DNA from: Pachyseris speciosa
Taxonomy: Eukaryota; Cnidaria; Anthozoa; Scleractinia; Pachyseridae
DNA: 64,000 bases
NCBI GenBank assembly: GCA_016490735.1
Contig: JAEMWC010000116.1
Span: forward strand, 472,501 to 536,500
Reading direction: 5' to 3'
Made by a program: the position numbers and the translations under genes. How positions within the stretch are numbered: the first letter of the stretch is position 1; the number at the start of each line of letters is the position of its first letter. The notes beneath the pieces are model-generated. The model had not been told where the DNA came from. It did no database searches and saw only the letters and a program-made list of their open reading frames with translations. Of the stretch, positions 23,245-38,000 are shown in pieces.

Positions 23245-26200
23245 GGAGTGAAACACGAAAAGCCATTAGCCATTCCAAACAACACATGTCGATCTCCGGC
23301 CTTTCCCTACATCAATTAAGGTACCACGGAAAGCTGTAAAAATCTCGAGCAAAAGTTGATCTTTCAAATCGGCACTCTTAATCCCCACGGTATCAACGAG
23401 CGCTTTTCATTCAATTTATTCCTGTTTTTCACGTTACCATGTTACCACCAATAGCGTAGCTCCATTTTCTGTATATAAACCATACCCAACCAACAACTCC
23501 TCGATTCGCTCCGACGAAGGGCTAACTCTCGAAACGTCAGCTAATCGAATCCCTGTACGTTGGTCAATTTACATTAGCAACTCCGTTGATAAACCAAATT
23601 TTCTTAGTCACAGGTAGTTCAGCCATTCCTTTTCCTCATCATTTGCCAGTAAGAAGTCCCAGAATGGACTCTCACCTCGAACTTGTCCGGTCTTTCGTTG
23701 CTGGGGTATGAGGACAATACGTGACTGGCCAGGTGTGACGGAAGATCAAGCCGCTTGAAGTACCAAACCTGCCAACAAGAAGGAGCATGGAAGCGACATA
23801 AGTAGGGCTTAAGGTGTTTTTGTGCCTGCAAGTTTGTAAACGAGAGAAAGAGGGAGGGGGGGGGGGGGAGAAACCCACAGTTTTCTCTTTCTTATTTGTC
23901 AATCATGAGTAGCTTAGGCTTAGAGTCGAACAATAATCGTAAATAAACACATCTATATGAACGGAATTCTTAAGAGTATCCCATTTTCTGGTGTGTTATT
24001 TTTAAAATCGGAAATCTACGAGATCTGGAATACTCGCTAATTCTCAAACAAACAAACCCTCAGTAATCAGTAATCAGTTTATTAAACCGTTTGGTAGTGT
24101 ATAACACTAAATTACAAGGGAGGTGGTCAATTCTACACAAAAAAGCATAATTACACTTGACACAGAAGGCAAAAACAATTAAACCCTATTATAACTGTGA
24201 GTAACGAAACTCAGAGAGTATCTCTCCACTTACCAAGTTCCAAAAGATGATGCTTTTCTCCTGCACGACATCTGGGTTCTGAAGTGTGTCTATTCCATCA
24301 TTTTCGAACATATTTTCAAGCTCCTTTCTTAGAACCAAAGGATTTAGGTACGGTACCGTGATTAAATCTCTTTCTTCTGGAGCTCTAGAAACTGAAAGGT
24401 GTAAAGACAAACTCAGCCTTCAGATGAGTTGCTGTTCGCTTCTTTATTGGCAGTGTTAACAAAGAGAAAAGGGAAAATCCTCTCTTTAAAATGTATTTTT
24501 ATAGTTCATGTGACAGTCTATATCTTGAAAAGTTGTATATTGCGTTAGGAAATGCCTCTGAAGACACTATGAGCACCTAATCTGGCAGAAATGAAGAAGC
24601 ATTTGATGGTGGCTTCATTAGAAAAAATATATAAAGCCATGAGTGTCGAGGGTGAAGTTCAGTTTGCTACTGTGTTTATTAAAATGTATTCTTATTAATG
24701 CAGTACAGTCAAAATGTGCCGGCAACCGGCATTTCGCCGCCTACAGCGGAGTATTTTCCACCTACTCGACACTTAACATAGTTAATAAGTAATACTTGGT
24801 TAATACCTTTGCTTAATATCGCGCAAATTACTGGTGGAAAATGACGACTGAAATAAAAAGCCCTCAAAAAGCTGTCAAAATGGAGCGGAGTTTACCCCTA
24901 AGGCGCCCCAGTTGGAATCATTTGAAGCGGTTAGTTTCAAAAGTTTTGGGGTTGAATGCTCCCTAACTCGCCCTAGAAGACCCTTCAGTATCCGGGAGTA
25001 TCCTTCCTTCAGTATCCTTCAGTATCCTTCCAGAGTCCGGGAATCGAACCCAGGCCACATTGGTGGTAGGACAGTGCTCTCACCACTACGCCAACCCTGC
25101 TGCCTTATACTCCTTTTATCCTGCCTACTTCTCCAAATAAGTGTGACAGGGCTGTGACTTATTGAGGGTCGGGAACGAAACTATTTGTATTGGGACAAAT
25201 TTCACTGTACAGGAAAAGCGTAGCGTTCGCCTTTTGCGTTCAGCAGCTGAGTTTTGGGATAAACCGGTAGTAGCTTCATAATCACGCTGGCCCCAAAAAC
25301 ACTGATTTCAGAATTTCTTTGCGTTTTAAACAACGATATCAAGTTTAAGCCCACTTACCATACCAACTACTTCCATGGCTACAGGTACTGTTACTACTGC
25401 GCGTACGCTGGAACCAAGACCCAGGCCTCGGACTCCCATGTAGGCTCCCAGAGGGACTGCCACTAGCGCTTGACGGAGCACTAATGCTGTGGCGCATGCG
25501 GTGGTGACTGGCTCGGATGGGGACTGGGTTTGATGCTGGGGGAGACATAGCAGCGCTTATAGGACGCGAGGGACTGGTAAGTTTCTGCATGAAAAGACTG
25601 GACTCTATTGTGGTAGGGACGGAGTTGCTAAGATTTCCGGTTTTCGGCTCGTCTTCGCCATTAGCTGGTAGCAGTTCGGAACTTCCAAAGCTGTTAATGC
25701 TCGACGACAAGTCGGAACTTGGATGGGACGAAAAGCAGTTCCGATAATCCTAAGAGCCGAGAAAAATGTGGGAAATAAAAGACATGATTCCAGAAATTCC
25801 AGTATCATGATAAACTGGTTAACAGGGAAAATACCATACATGGAAACGATGACTAAACACAATTAAAAAATAGATCCATTTCCTACAGAATACATACAAT
25901 AGACCTTATTCTCTCAGTTGCTGGCATATTTATTCACAAGCTTGCCTGGAATAGTTTCCGACTTTCTATTGACGTTTATTTCCATTTAAATTAGAGAAAT
26001 TGTTCTTTGAAATCCTGCAGACTGAAAACGGCCATGTTGGAGTCGACCAGGTTAAATTACGAGCTTTGTGTTCCATGCTATTACGTCGCACACCACTTCG
26101 TTGTTGTTAAATTTCAGATTTCATCTACAAAAACCGAACAATCTTATTTTACAGGCCTTTTCTGACTCCTTCCCTGCCCCCCTCCCCCCCCCCCCAAAAA

Positions 26201-28918
26201 AAAAAAAATTACACCCTAGGACGCAAGAGACATTTCAGAAAATGCGTAAAATACTTCACAGCAAAGGAAGGAAATTGTGACAGAAACGGAACCCAAATAA
26301 AATTACAAAGAAATGAGACGAAACGTGAGACTGAAACTGATTTAGTCGAGTTCAGCGACAACAATCATTTTCACGATATTTTACCTTGATTTTAATCGTC
26401 AGACTCGCCACCTGCTGAGTTTGGCAGTAAGGACATCTGAAATAGCGAAAGGAATAGTGAGAAAGAAAGAAAATTCACAAGCGTTTCAACGCGTACCTGA
26501 CAATTGGTGAACTGAAGAACAGCCAAACAACTGAACAGGGGACGCCTCGCAAACTAAGTGAACTGGCTAACAATAGCAGGTCAAAACAGCTCGAAACTCT
26601 AATAGCCTGGGCTGAATTGCTCGAAGCATGATTAGCGCTAACCAATGGTTAAGATGTATTAACTCTTTTCCCTACGCTCCACTAAATGATTCCTCAGGGA
26701 ATCATTGCCTTGAAAACTTGCAACTTTCCCAAATGGTTGAAATGAATCATTGCTATGGCCAAATACTCAGCTTTTAGACTTCATCATCCCGTAAACTTAC
26801 TAAAACTCTCAATTTTTATTTAATATGACCGTTTATTCGGTTGTGAACCAAAAATGTTGGCTTAGAATGCCCTCGGGCAACACCAAAAAATACGCAACTT
26901 TGTCTTGAAGTTTTTATGATAAAAATTCCTCTTGAAGCTAAAAGTCTACATTGTCAGCAAACTTCAACTCTACTTCTTGTGATCTGCACCACATTTTCCT
27001 GCTCACTTGTTTAGCGCGACGTGGATAACGCTTTTGATTTCAGTTGCTCTCACTGGTCTGTAATTTTCGACTTTGTGACCCAATGGAATTCTGGGTACTT
27101 CCTGTATAACGTCGACATGGAAGACCGCCAATTTCCATTTCAGATATTTTTTACAAGTGTCGAGCCACCCGGTCCTGCTGACAAAACATTGCATCGATTG
27201 CATTATTTACAAGTTCAAACTAGCCAAAATTGCCATGCCAGGTCCCGTAATCCACTCACAAAAGGGCTTAAGACGTAACTTCACTCCGTGAATTTCTATC
27301 ACTCGTTCGAATACGTTGAGCGGCCCAATTCGTGTGAAATTGCTTCTCACCTCTGTTTTCTTTCAAAGGATTGCCTCTACCCATCAACCCAGCTTTACGA
27401 TGCCAGGCAGGGGGCTTCTGGAGTGGAAAATGGCTCGAAAAACACACTCATAAACCAAATACGCAACGAATAGACCATTTTACAGTCCTTTGCTAAGTCC
27501 CCTGGCCTTTGATTGAATGCGAGGCTAGGGTTGACCTTGTTTTGATACAAACCTACCTGCTTTTCTTATGGAAATTATGCTGATTAAACTCTAGTTAGCA
27601 TAAGAAAAACATGATTTACATAAGAAAAGTAGGTAGGTTTGTATCAAAACAAGGTCAACCCCAGCCTCGCTTTCACCGACAACTGTAAAATGGTCTATTG
27701 TAGCTGTAGTGTTCGTTTAGAAATAAACGACAGCTAGCGTGACGAGCGTGACATCAAAGACAGAGCCTTCGGTGTTGTGGACCAGCGAAATCTCCGTGGT
27801 AACCCCTTATATGGAGTAGCTAGGGCGATTTGTCCTCCTACCCTTCAGAAATTGCAAAAAAGGTGACCAAATCGCCGAAGGGAAACGAGTTAAAACCTAT
27901 AGGTTGTCATGGTATTTAACTCCGGTTAGCGCTAACCATGCTTCGAGCAACTGGGCCCTGGTCGGGAGCAGCCCACTGGAAATCAGCCCCCTTCACAATC
28001 TTAATATCAGCTTGTCACGTGATCGTGTCCGAGGCATTTTCTTTGAAAGGGGAAGGAAAGCAGGGCGGCAGCTAGTATGAGATGAACAGAGGCACTTGCC
28101 CCGGTATAAATTTTGAATTTATGCTATTTGTTATTCGCTTTTCTGTGTGTGTGTCCAAGGAAAACATCGAGCTATGTAATTTCAGTTAAGCGTGAACAAA
28201 TTTTTTCAGGTTCCTGTAAGAGGGTTAGTACATTAAACAATTACAGTAAATGAATTAAATAAAGAATTTTTTCTGATATTGCCTCGATCAGTAGCAATTT
28301 TCTTGTGGCTACGGTGCTGGAGAGCTTATACCACCTACCCTGTATTAAGGTTAGAGTCATCCGCTGTCCAACCAGCCAGAATCTCTTCATCATACAAGTA
28401 TCTCCCACACTTAACACACTGGTGACAGGTGCACATCACAGCTTCAAGTGCTGTGTCTGGCTGAAGGCCAAGAGGAAGCCCGAATATGACCTCGTCCAAC
28501 ATCCTGGTGGTGTACTCGTACGGATCAGAATCCTCGCTGTTTGAATTGATAAACAGCTGCGAGTGCGCCGCAGAAAGAACCGAAGTTTCACTGATCGTTC
28601 TTCCGTAATTCAACCGCTTTCTTTGCGAGGAGAAACCTGCTCCATCGATGGACGTTGTGGAGAGGTCCAGAATATCGGTCGCAAAAGATGCCGTGGACAT
28701 TTCACTAATTGTTCTTTCACGCCGCGATTTAAGGTCTCTGTCCGGCGTACGTCTTCCGTCATTGTCATTTGAATCGCCAAGGTCAAGCAAGCGCTCGCGT
28801 GACAGGGCTTTTTCGCGCTCGCGTGACGGCGTGCGTGACCGTTCAGGTTTTTTTAAGGACCTCCTTGGTGAATCTGTGACATCTATGTCACTGCTTGAGG
28901 CTGACGGAGACAAGGAAT
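19428..28918 (-). CDS. DENND4: DENND4 C-terminal exons with zinc-ribbon-like motif and stop
   Basis: Ten exons. The long exon 28339-28918 has a Ser/Arg-rich, likely phosphorylated region (RSRTP-like: [20 protein letters not shown]), then [20 protein letters not shown] and [10 protein letters not shown]. Exon 26385-26436 adds [18 protein letters not shown], so CxxC pairs suggest a small zinc-ribbon. Next come a Ser/Pro-rich exon (25359-25749), then [86 protein letters not shown] and [17 protein letters not shown]. The protein ends [10 protein letters not shown] with a TGA at 19430-19428. These match the conserved DENND4 tail. The final segment after FDTPTLQP looks species-specific. Confidence 0.94.
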
Positions 28919-31900
28919 CTGTGAAAAGTGGAAAAAGGAAGAGAGGTGGTCAGTGGAAAATAAAAATGGAATGAAAATAATAAGCTGAAAGGAAAAAGGT
29001 CAAGCGAAAAAAGCCGGAGAAGTAAAAGCGAATTTTAGGTTCAATAATTGTCAGATTTGTCCTAAGGATAGTAGCCATTACCGTGCAATGGTCTTACCTC
29101 TCCAATGTTCATTTGCACGTCATGCATGTACAAAAATGTGGGACTCAATAGAGGGGACTAGGGAAGGAAGGGGGGGGGGGAGGCGGGGTAAACAGAGAAG
29201 TGTTTTAAAGGAGCAATGTCGTGTAATTTGAATAAATCCAAAGATGTACTTGCAACAACAGAACCTTTAATTAAAAAGAAAATTCGGTGTTTTCTTACGT
29301 AGTACTTGTTATGCACATTGTAACTATTTGCTGTTGTCTTATGGGCCCGTGTGATGAGGGGGAAATGGTTTGCAACTTCAAAAAGGTTAAGTTTTGTCAT
29401 TGAGTCTTGGAAAAATCACCATAAAAATAACATTCGTTTCTTTTCCTTCCTAGAAACCAAAGAAATGGGTGCCTCTTCGTGTCAAAAGGGCCTTTTGAGT
29501 AATAGAAAACGTACTTCCTCACAATTTGAACAAACTTATAAGACGAATTCACGTTAGAGTACCCAATTAAGGTGTCGTAACGTGAATCTGATATTCGTGA
29601 CCTTTCATCTGACTACTGTTACAAAAAGATTTGGCGAGGAGTGTAGTCCACTCTTGGAGCTGCCGTTACTTCTCGAACAGCTCCCGCCAGTGGGAATTGA
29701 AGAAATTTAACTGATGTGTACCTTCCTTGTTCCTTAGTTTTGCCAGCCTCTGAAGCTCGTACACAGCAGCAAAGAAATTCCTAAGTTTGTTCCACATGTG
29801 CGAGCTCGTTGTGTTAGACGGCCATTTTCCTTCCACCACAGCCTACAAATATACAACGGGAATGACGAGAATCAATGTTACGAGAATGAGAATGGAGCGA
29901 AGTGAAGTGGAATACGGTGAAAATTTCACTGAACAAGAAACTTAATACAGGGTTCGTACACTTTTTCAGGCCAACAATTCAAGGACTTTCCAGGACAAGG
30001 ACTTTCCAGGATCCTACTTAGAAATTTCAAGGACTTTTTTTAATGACAATTTTACCTCAAAACCAAGAAAAATGTTTGTGTTAACATCTATGTTTTGGGT
30101 TTACAGATAGTGTAGATATTTTTCGATATTTTTCGACGAAATCAAGGACTTTCAAGGACCGAAAACGAAATTCAAGTACTTTCAAGGCCTTGAAATCGGA
30201 CTCCTGAAAAACAAAGGGTTTTCAAGACGCGTACGAACCCTGTTAATAACATAGCATGGAAAGAAAATGCGTAATAATTAACGTTCGTAATTTCGAAATA
30301 TAAGGAAATGTAATCAGTGTATAGGAAGACCCAAATCTAGATAGATTAATCTCCGTCTACAATTTGCCGTTTGAGGTCACCAGGGGCCGGTTCCTGTAAG
30401 GTGCAATAACTCTATTTCAGGAATAAATCTGCCTTATTCCATCAGGTATTCCTGGAATAAGGCAGATTTATCCCTGGAAAAGAGTTATTACACCTTTCAG
30501 GAACCGGCCCCTGGACAACAAAATGCCACAGGTGAGGCAAGTTTACGTTTTTTTTCAAAGTTAAACGTAAATACTCCTTGGGATGCCTGCATTTGAAGGG
30601 GTCATGCAGTTTGTGTGGGTGTCCTGTGCTTGCAGGTACTTACCCGGTTATAGTAACCGTACGTGACAGCATTTGGAGTTATTCCTTGATTTTTCATCTC
30701 GAACAAAACCTGAAAGGAGCGATAATACACCGGTAAGCAAACGTGTGGCAAATTCCGTAAAACACTGCTACACCAAAGGTAGGTAAGTAATACTTTATTT
30801 AAAATGTTCAAATCAAAAGAAGAAACACGCTAGCCCCAACAACACTCGGCTGGTTTCCATGGAGGGCGTGTTGACATAAACATCGTATATAAAATTACTA
30901 AAACTTAACAAAAATACATATTCGGGAAATATCAGACCGTGTAATGGTCTCACCTTGACAGCCAGAGCCGGGTGACCATACTGACCACAAAGCTGCATAA
31001 CAACACGATAGCAAACCTGTTCACGAGAAGAAGAAGAAGAAGAAAAAAAATAAAACGAGTAACAAGGGTCAATCCTAGCATCATTTCACCAGGGAAACCT
31101 GAAAAATCCACGACAAATTTTGGACAATTCAAATGAGAAATTAACATCACAACTCCCCCCATTTCAATCATGGCCAAAAATGACGCGTTTTGGGTTGGGC
31201 GCGAATTCATCTGAGTCATTGATTTGGGGAGAGGGAGGGGGTGGGGGGGGGGGGTGGGTGTTATTTCTCTTTTTATTCCGTCCAAGATTGTAGAATTAAA
31301 GCAACATACACCTGCATGGTAAAATAGCGAATTCAATTTTGCTCTACTAATTTACTGCTGGATTAGGGCCCTATTGTGACCTAAGGGCCAAGGCCCACTG
31401 AAATAATGAAGGGGTGGACTGGGGGAAAGGGAATCAGACTGAAACCAATTTCTGGAACAAACGCTGGCAAAGCGCCCGCTTAAAGAAGGCTAAAAACCCA
31501 AGAGTCACCTCATCTGGCAGTTTGACACCTTTCTTCTTCATTTTACACAAGATCTGCAAGGCAAAACAGTTGTATGGGTCGACGATGACAGACTACGCCC
31601 ACCCCGTGATCCCGCCTTATCCCCCAGATATTCTAACTTAAACACTATCAGCAAGAAACTACACTAAACTCGCCCGTCCTCTGAAATTTATGTTCATGCC
31701 ATGTAACGTATCGACCGAGGAACCCAATGTTATTAAACTGATTACAAAATGTTGTAAATTAGTATTTGAATGATGTATTTTTGGCAATTAAATCAATCAA
31801 TAAATAAATTAGTTTGTAAAATTCAGTAATAATTCATAAGGGCTATGACCAATCTACGGGTAGTATTTGAGTCACACGTGTGTGCACCTCTGTAAACCCC

Positions 31901-32007
31901 AATACAAATAAACTGCTGCATTAACTTTTGATACAGAGTCCTGCTCAGCTAATTAGTATGCATTAACTTTGATACAGCTCTCTACTGATTAACATGACAA
32001 ACACAAT

Positions 32008-32046
<39 letters not shown>

Positions 32047-35000
32047 AAGATCTGTATAGGCGTTTACAATGGCGAGCCGAGCCCACATTTTACCTACTAC
32101 AAATGAATGAATGAATGAATAAATGAACAGTTTCAGACCTGGCTGAGTACAGTTGAGCGGAACGTACCTCAAAAGCCACATGCAACACCTTTGCTTTATT
32201 ATGGTGACTTTTAACATACGCGGGAAGGTGAATAAACCACAGACTGTAGCAATGGGCTAACAGGCATCTGACGAGTGAGAGAAGGAGGATATCTCTTGAA
32301 TTCAACGCTAAACTACCAAGGAAACCTTGAGCAGAAAAAGTTACACCAGTATTTCCCCCCTCACGCTGAGAGCTACACCTGAGTGATGCAGCATTTCTTT
32401 ATTTCATTGGTGGGGGTGCGATTATAGTCGGTAAATTCTATCCCGCACAGGGCCCGTTTGTTCGAAAGCCGATTAACGGGTTAGCGTAAACTTTGGTTGC
32501 AGTATTTTTTTACTCTTGGATGAAAGTTTCTTTTGCCGTTTTTTGCTTTTCAGGATTGCCGTCCTCTAATCTAAAATTTTGCAGAATATCAGCGTCTTAA
32601 CAACTTCTGTGGATAGGGAAATAAACTCCTTGGTTAACTGATTTTCAATCGGGCCCAGATAGCTGCCCGTGACTACAGGTTTTGAGTACAAATTTCACTG
32701 GCTTACGATGTACATTTGATTTGCTATTTTGTGTGCGATGTTTTTCTTCCCGCAATTTTTATTGGGGTGGGATGGGGGGGGGGGGGTATAGCCAAATCCA
32801 CTCACCCCGTCTGCCTTCAAAAGTTAAAACTTTCAGTGAAAAGAGCAAGATGCCAGAGAAACGTGAAAAAAACAGGAACTCACTTGGCCCAGGTAAAAGG
32901 ACTTCCAAAATTCTTTTTTGCCATCTACAACAGGAAAGTTGGACAGTTAGAAACGATCTCAAGAAGATACAAAAATACAAGACTGAATCAGTATGCTAAT
33001 GATATTCATAGTTATAAGACGAGATATGCCACTAATAAATATTTTTATAAGCCGTGCACAAGAGCCAACATTGGAAAACAATCTGTATCTTCAACTGTAG
33101 TTGACCTTTGGCAAGATCTTCCAACTAGCTTGAAAAATCTTAACACTTTTACCTTTCCTTGCAAATTAAAAGAATTTCTTCTTAAACCTCAATTCAGTAA
33201 GTAAAATTATGCCAACGACTGTCTATATCTGTAATTATTTTTCGTCTTAGTTCTTAAATGTGTGTATCTGTTGTTGTTGTTGTTGTTGTTGTTGTAACTT
33301 CTACAATTTGTTAATTACCTTTCCTTAGCTTGGGGCTGACTAGAAAACTTAAGTTCATTTAGCCCCTAGACACCTTCCAATTGTAATAGTTTAGCTTTTC
33401 TTTCCCCTTTTATAGCTCTGAAATTTCTTTAAAAATGTAACGCTCATAGTAGAAAAAGGTGTAAATAATAAAGATTGTTGTTGCTGTTGTTGTTGTCAGT
33501 GCAAAGCGACAGTTTGAGTTACCAGGACTGATTGATGTCTCTCAGCTCTTGTTCTCCTGTGCACAGGGGACACCGGTGGCGTCATTCTCGACTGTGTATG
33601 GACGGAAAGTTTCTCTGGCTTCATCAGCTGCACGTTCAAAACTGGAAACACAGGGTATCTGTAGGACATAAAAATAATAAATCGAGAATGAAAAAGAATT
33701 TTAAAGTGTACCTAACCCCAACATATTTCTTCGCTAAAATAAATCTTTGCACCTTTTCGAAACGCCTTGCGCCTTTTTAAACCAAATCTTGACTTTTTAT
33801 AGGATGTAAAAATGATGAAATCTAGCCATTACCTGTCTCATGACTTCGCTACATGTAGTAAGGGGCATGGATCTATTCCTGTTTTGACATCACAAACCGA
33901 TTTGCAGAGCGGTAAGTCTGTAAACACGCACGTAAATCGAGACTAGACCCACACCCCCTCTGACTCGGTCGTGTATCAAATTATCCTCAGTTTATCGTAA
34001 GTTATGAAGTCCATAAAAAAGTCCAAAACTAGAAATAAAGTCTAAATATTTTTGGAATAGGTACAAAGTATTATGTTAGCGGAAAAATAATTTGGGGTTT
34101 GGTGCACTTTAACCAATTTGAATTTGTTTCAACATGCTTTCAAACAGCTTTCGCGATTTTCCGCGTTTTTAACAACGTTGAAAAATCTGTTTAAAACGAC
34201 TCAACATCTGGTTACTTGGTTCAAAAAAAGTTTAAAATAATGTTACAGAAAATGTTGCTCGAAGCCATGTAAACGGGACGTAAAAGCTCTTAAAATTAGG
34301 TACTATGGAAATCATACCTAGTCCAAAAGCTACCATAAATGGCAACTTCAATAGTACTGTACACATTAGAACACTTACGAATAAAGTTTTCCTTTGTCCA
34401 TATTGGAAACATCAGGGGGTGTCACTACGTAAGTCCTCTGCCCACCCCTGTGAAAAAGTGTACGCAAACGCATTAGAACCAAAACGTACGTCAAAAGGGT
34501 CCACTAGAGCTAGTGGAAAATTATGAACTTGACGGCCATTTTTCAAGGGGCTGTTTTTCTTGCGAAAAAGTTTGTCGATTCCTTTTAATTTTAACCACCC
34601 TGCATGGAAGCTGTTGTCACACTGAAAATTGTACCAACAAATTTGTAATTTATACATAATTATAGGAAACAATCATTTTCTCTCCAGTGAGTTCTCCAGT
34701 GCATTTGTAGAGACAATTTTACTGGTTTTCAGTCTTAGTGAAGGTGAAGTCTCTTTCCACAATAAGAAAATTAGGGATGAGATACAGTGTGCTTATTGTC
34801 GTGAAAAATAAGCAAGCAACAGAGAGCAACGATAGAGAGTACCGAGGAGAGGACGCGAACGGAAAGGAGGGCACCACAAAAACAACAGGTTAATAATAAT
34901 AAATAATAATCTTTAATACTTATAGAGCGCATAACTCTATATGAATATAATCTTATGCGCTAAATTTACAACAGTATAAAATATAAAAAAAATATAAAAA

Positions 35001-38000
35001 ATGAAATACAACAATGATCTCAAGAATATGATTACAAGAATAAATACAAATGTAGGAATATATACAAATAATTGTGCTGACTAGTATAATAAGAGAAATT
35101 AAAATTAAAATAAAAGTAAAAGTCAATTATAAGCTGTTTTGAACAGAAAAGTTTTTAACAGAGACTTAAATTTCTTAAAATCTTGTTCCTTACGAATACT
35201 CTTTGGTAAATTGTTCCATACTGTGGGGGCTGCTACACAGAATGCCCGATCTCCTAGTGTTTTCCTAGTCTTAATTGTTGGGAAAGTTAGAAACAGTCCA
35301 TTGTTGGAACGAAGGTTATATTGAGTGTTAGATCTAATGTTTATAAGTTCTCTTAAATACTCTGGTGATTGTCCATAAATTGATTTGAAAGTAAGTATGG
35401 CTATCTTGAATAGTACTCTATATTTGACAGGAAGCCAGTGAAATGTTTTAAGTACTGGAGTTATATGATAGGTCCGTGGTGTATATGTTATCAACCTCGC
35501 AGCAGAGTTCTGAACGCGCTGTAATTTGTTTACATGTACCTCAGGCAGCCCATACAGAATACTATTGCAATAGTCGATTCTTCCAATCACAAAAGCATGG
35601 ACAAGTTTTTCAGTTACGTCTTTAGTTAAATATTTCCGAATCTGTCTTATATTATGAATGTGGAGGTATGCAGCTCTGCAAGTTTTGTTTATATTTTCCT
35701 GCAATGTAAGATGGTTATCTAACCATGTCCCAAGATTCTTTGCAGTAGAAACAGTAGTCACTGTAGCTTTACCAATAGTCAGATTTTGTGGGCTTATCTT
35801 CTCAAGTTGTTGTTTAGTTCCTATAATCATGAATTCTGTCTTATCATCATTAATTTTTAACTTGTCAATGAGCATCCATGTCCGTAATTCATCGATACAC
35901 TTTTCCATTGATGCAATTGCCTGTAATTGAGAGGTGTTATTAGGTGAGAATGCAAGGTACAATTGCGTATCATCAGCATAGGTGTGTACATCTGGTAAGT
36001 TATTGCGTATTATATGGAAGAGCTTACTGGAATATATAGTGAACAATAACGGGCCAAGACAAGATCCTTGTTGCAGTCCAAAGCGTAGCTTGAAATCTTC
36101 TGACTGACATCCATCATAGATGATACGTTGACGTCTATCAGACAAATACGAGGAGAGCCAGGCCAAAGCCGTACCCCTTATTCCAAAGCTTGACTGAAGA
36201 CGTGACAGTAAGATCTTGTGGTCCACAGTATCGAACGCAGCACTTAGGTCAAGCAATACCAACAGGGTAACTTTCTGATTGTTCATATTCATTAATAGAT
36301 CATTGTGCACCTTCAATAATGCTGTCTCAGTGCTGTAGCTTTTACGGTAAGCTGACTGTAGCTTTGGAAATAAATCAAAGCGCACTAAATGATCATGAAG
36401 TTGATTAAACACCACTCGTTCTGTAAGTTTAGAGATGAACTGTAGGTTGCTTACAGGTCGTAAGTTTTTGAAATCCGACACGCCAGATTTCTTTGCTAGT
36501 GGTGTTATTAAAGCTTGCTTCCAGTCACGTGGAAAATATCCGCTTGACAGTGATGAATTTATTATTGATTTAATGACAGGCAGAAGAACCTCAGCACAAT
36601 CCATTACCAGGGGTGTTGGCATTGGGTCTAATGGGCATGACTTCTTTCTTGACTTATGCATAAGATCTAGTACTTCCCTATCCGATAGAAGATGGAAATT
36701 GTTGAATGTACAGGAGTCGTCAACTACCTCATCGTTAGGCACATTGGTGGAATCCAGATCATGCCCATCGATATCAGAACGGATGGCATCAATTTTGTTA
36801 ACAAAGAAGCGACCAATGTCATTCACAAGTTTAGTTTTGTCCTGATGGTTAGGGAACAATAGATCATCATTCTTACCAAGGAGGGTTTTTGCAGCTTTGA
36901 ATAGCTTGCGTTGATCGTTGCTGTTCTCCTCAATAAATTCAGTATAAAAAGCACGTTTAGCTTGATTCATCAAAAAAATAACGTAGTTTCGTTTTGATTT
37001 AAATTGATCAAAATCAGTTGGAGATTTTGTTCGTCTCCAGGTACGCTCAGCCTTCCTTCTCTGACGTTTGGCGTTATCAATTTCATTATTGTACCAAGGA
37101 ACCTTAGGCCTGGCAACTAAGGTCCTTGATATAATTGGTGCATGTTGGTCAATGACAGATGTAAGAGTAACTTGGTATTTCTGTACAAGACTATCTAATT
37201 CATGTGTACTAAGATGATCGTGAAGTGAAGAATCAGAGCAAAAGGAGGATGTAGCAATGTCGTTCATAAGAGCACTTTTGTCTATCCTTCCAAGCCTCCT
37301 ATAATACACTGTTTTAATGGTTGTCTGAGGTTTGGATGGCTGCAGTTCACACAGTATAAAAGCATGATCAGAGAAAAAACGATCAACATTGGGTTGACTT
37401 TGAATAAGACCTGCAGATGAACGCGTTATCACTAGATCGAGTGTATGTCCATGCACATGTGTCGGTTTTTTAATGTGCTGCTGTAATCCGACAGAATCAA
37501 GTAGATCAAGAAATTTTATCGCATTAACATCATTAGATATATCCACGTGGATGTTAAAATCTCCAACAATCAACAATTCCTCTTTAACAACTAGAAGTGT
37601 TTCCAGATAGGTTGAAAAGTCTATCAGAAAGTTTTCAGTAGTTACTTTGTGCTGATCCGAGTATGGAGGGCGATATAATATTACAATACGTAAACTCTGG
37701 GAGAAGGACGATGTTACAATCCATTCTGAGAATTCAAAGGAACTCTTCACTCCAGCATCGATTCTCTTACTAAGCAGTGAATCACGAAAAATCAATCCAG
37801 TACCTCCACCAGGACGATCAGTTCGAGGTTGATCGAGAAATTTATACCCAGTAGGACAGATTTCAGCCCTAATAGCATCATCATCAGAACGCAACCAAGT
37901 TTCAGTGATTGCACAGAGATCGATTTTCCGCTCACAGATGTAATCAAAAATATCCGATGATTTATTCCTGATAGATCTTGCGTTAACGAGACAGAATAGC

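Noticed and set aside
23500..23585. Possible Penelope-like element relic (GACGAAGGGCTAACTCTCGAAACGTC)
   Set aside because: The word resembles sequences often seen near such elements, but no RT or GIY-YIG motif is nearby, so the call cannot be supported.
25033..25101. A functional tRNA gene
   Set aside because: The A and B boxes are present, but the acceptor stem does not pair well and the sequence continues into a repetitive tail, so it is read as a SINE head.
28563..28974. Plus-strand ORFs over the long DENND4 exon
   Set aside because: They are antisense shadows of the minus-strand exon 28339-28918, which carries the conserved DENND4 motifs.
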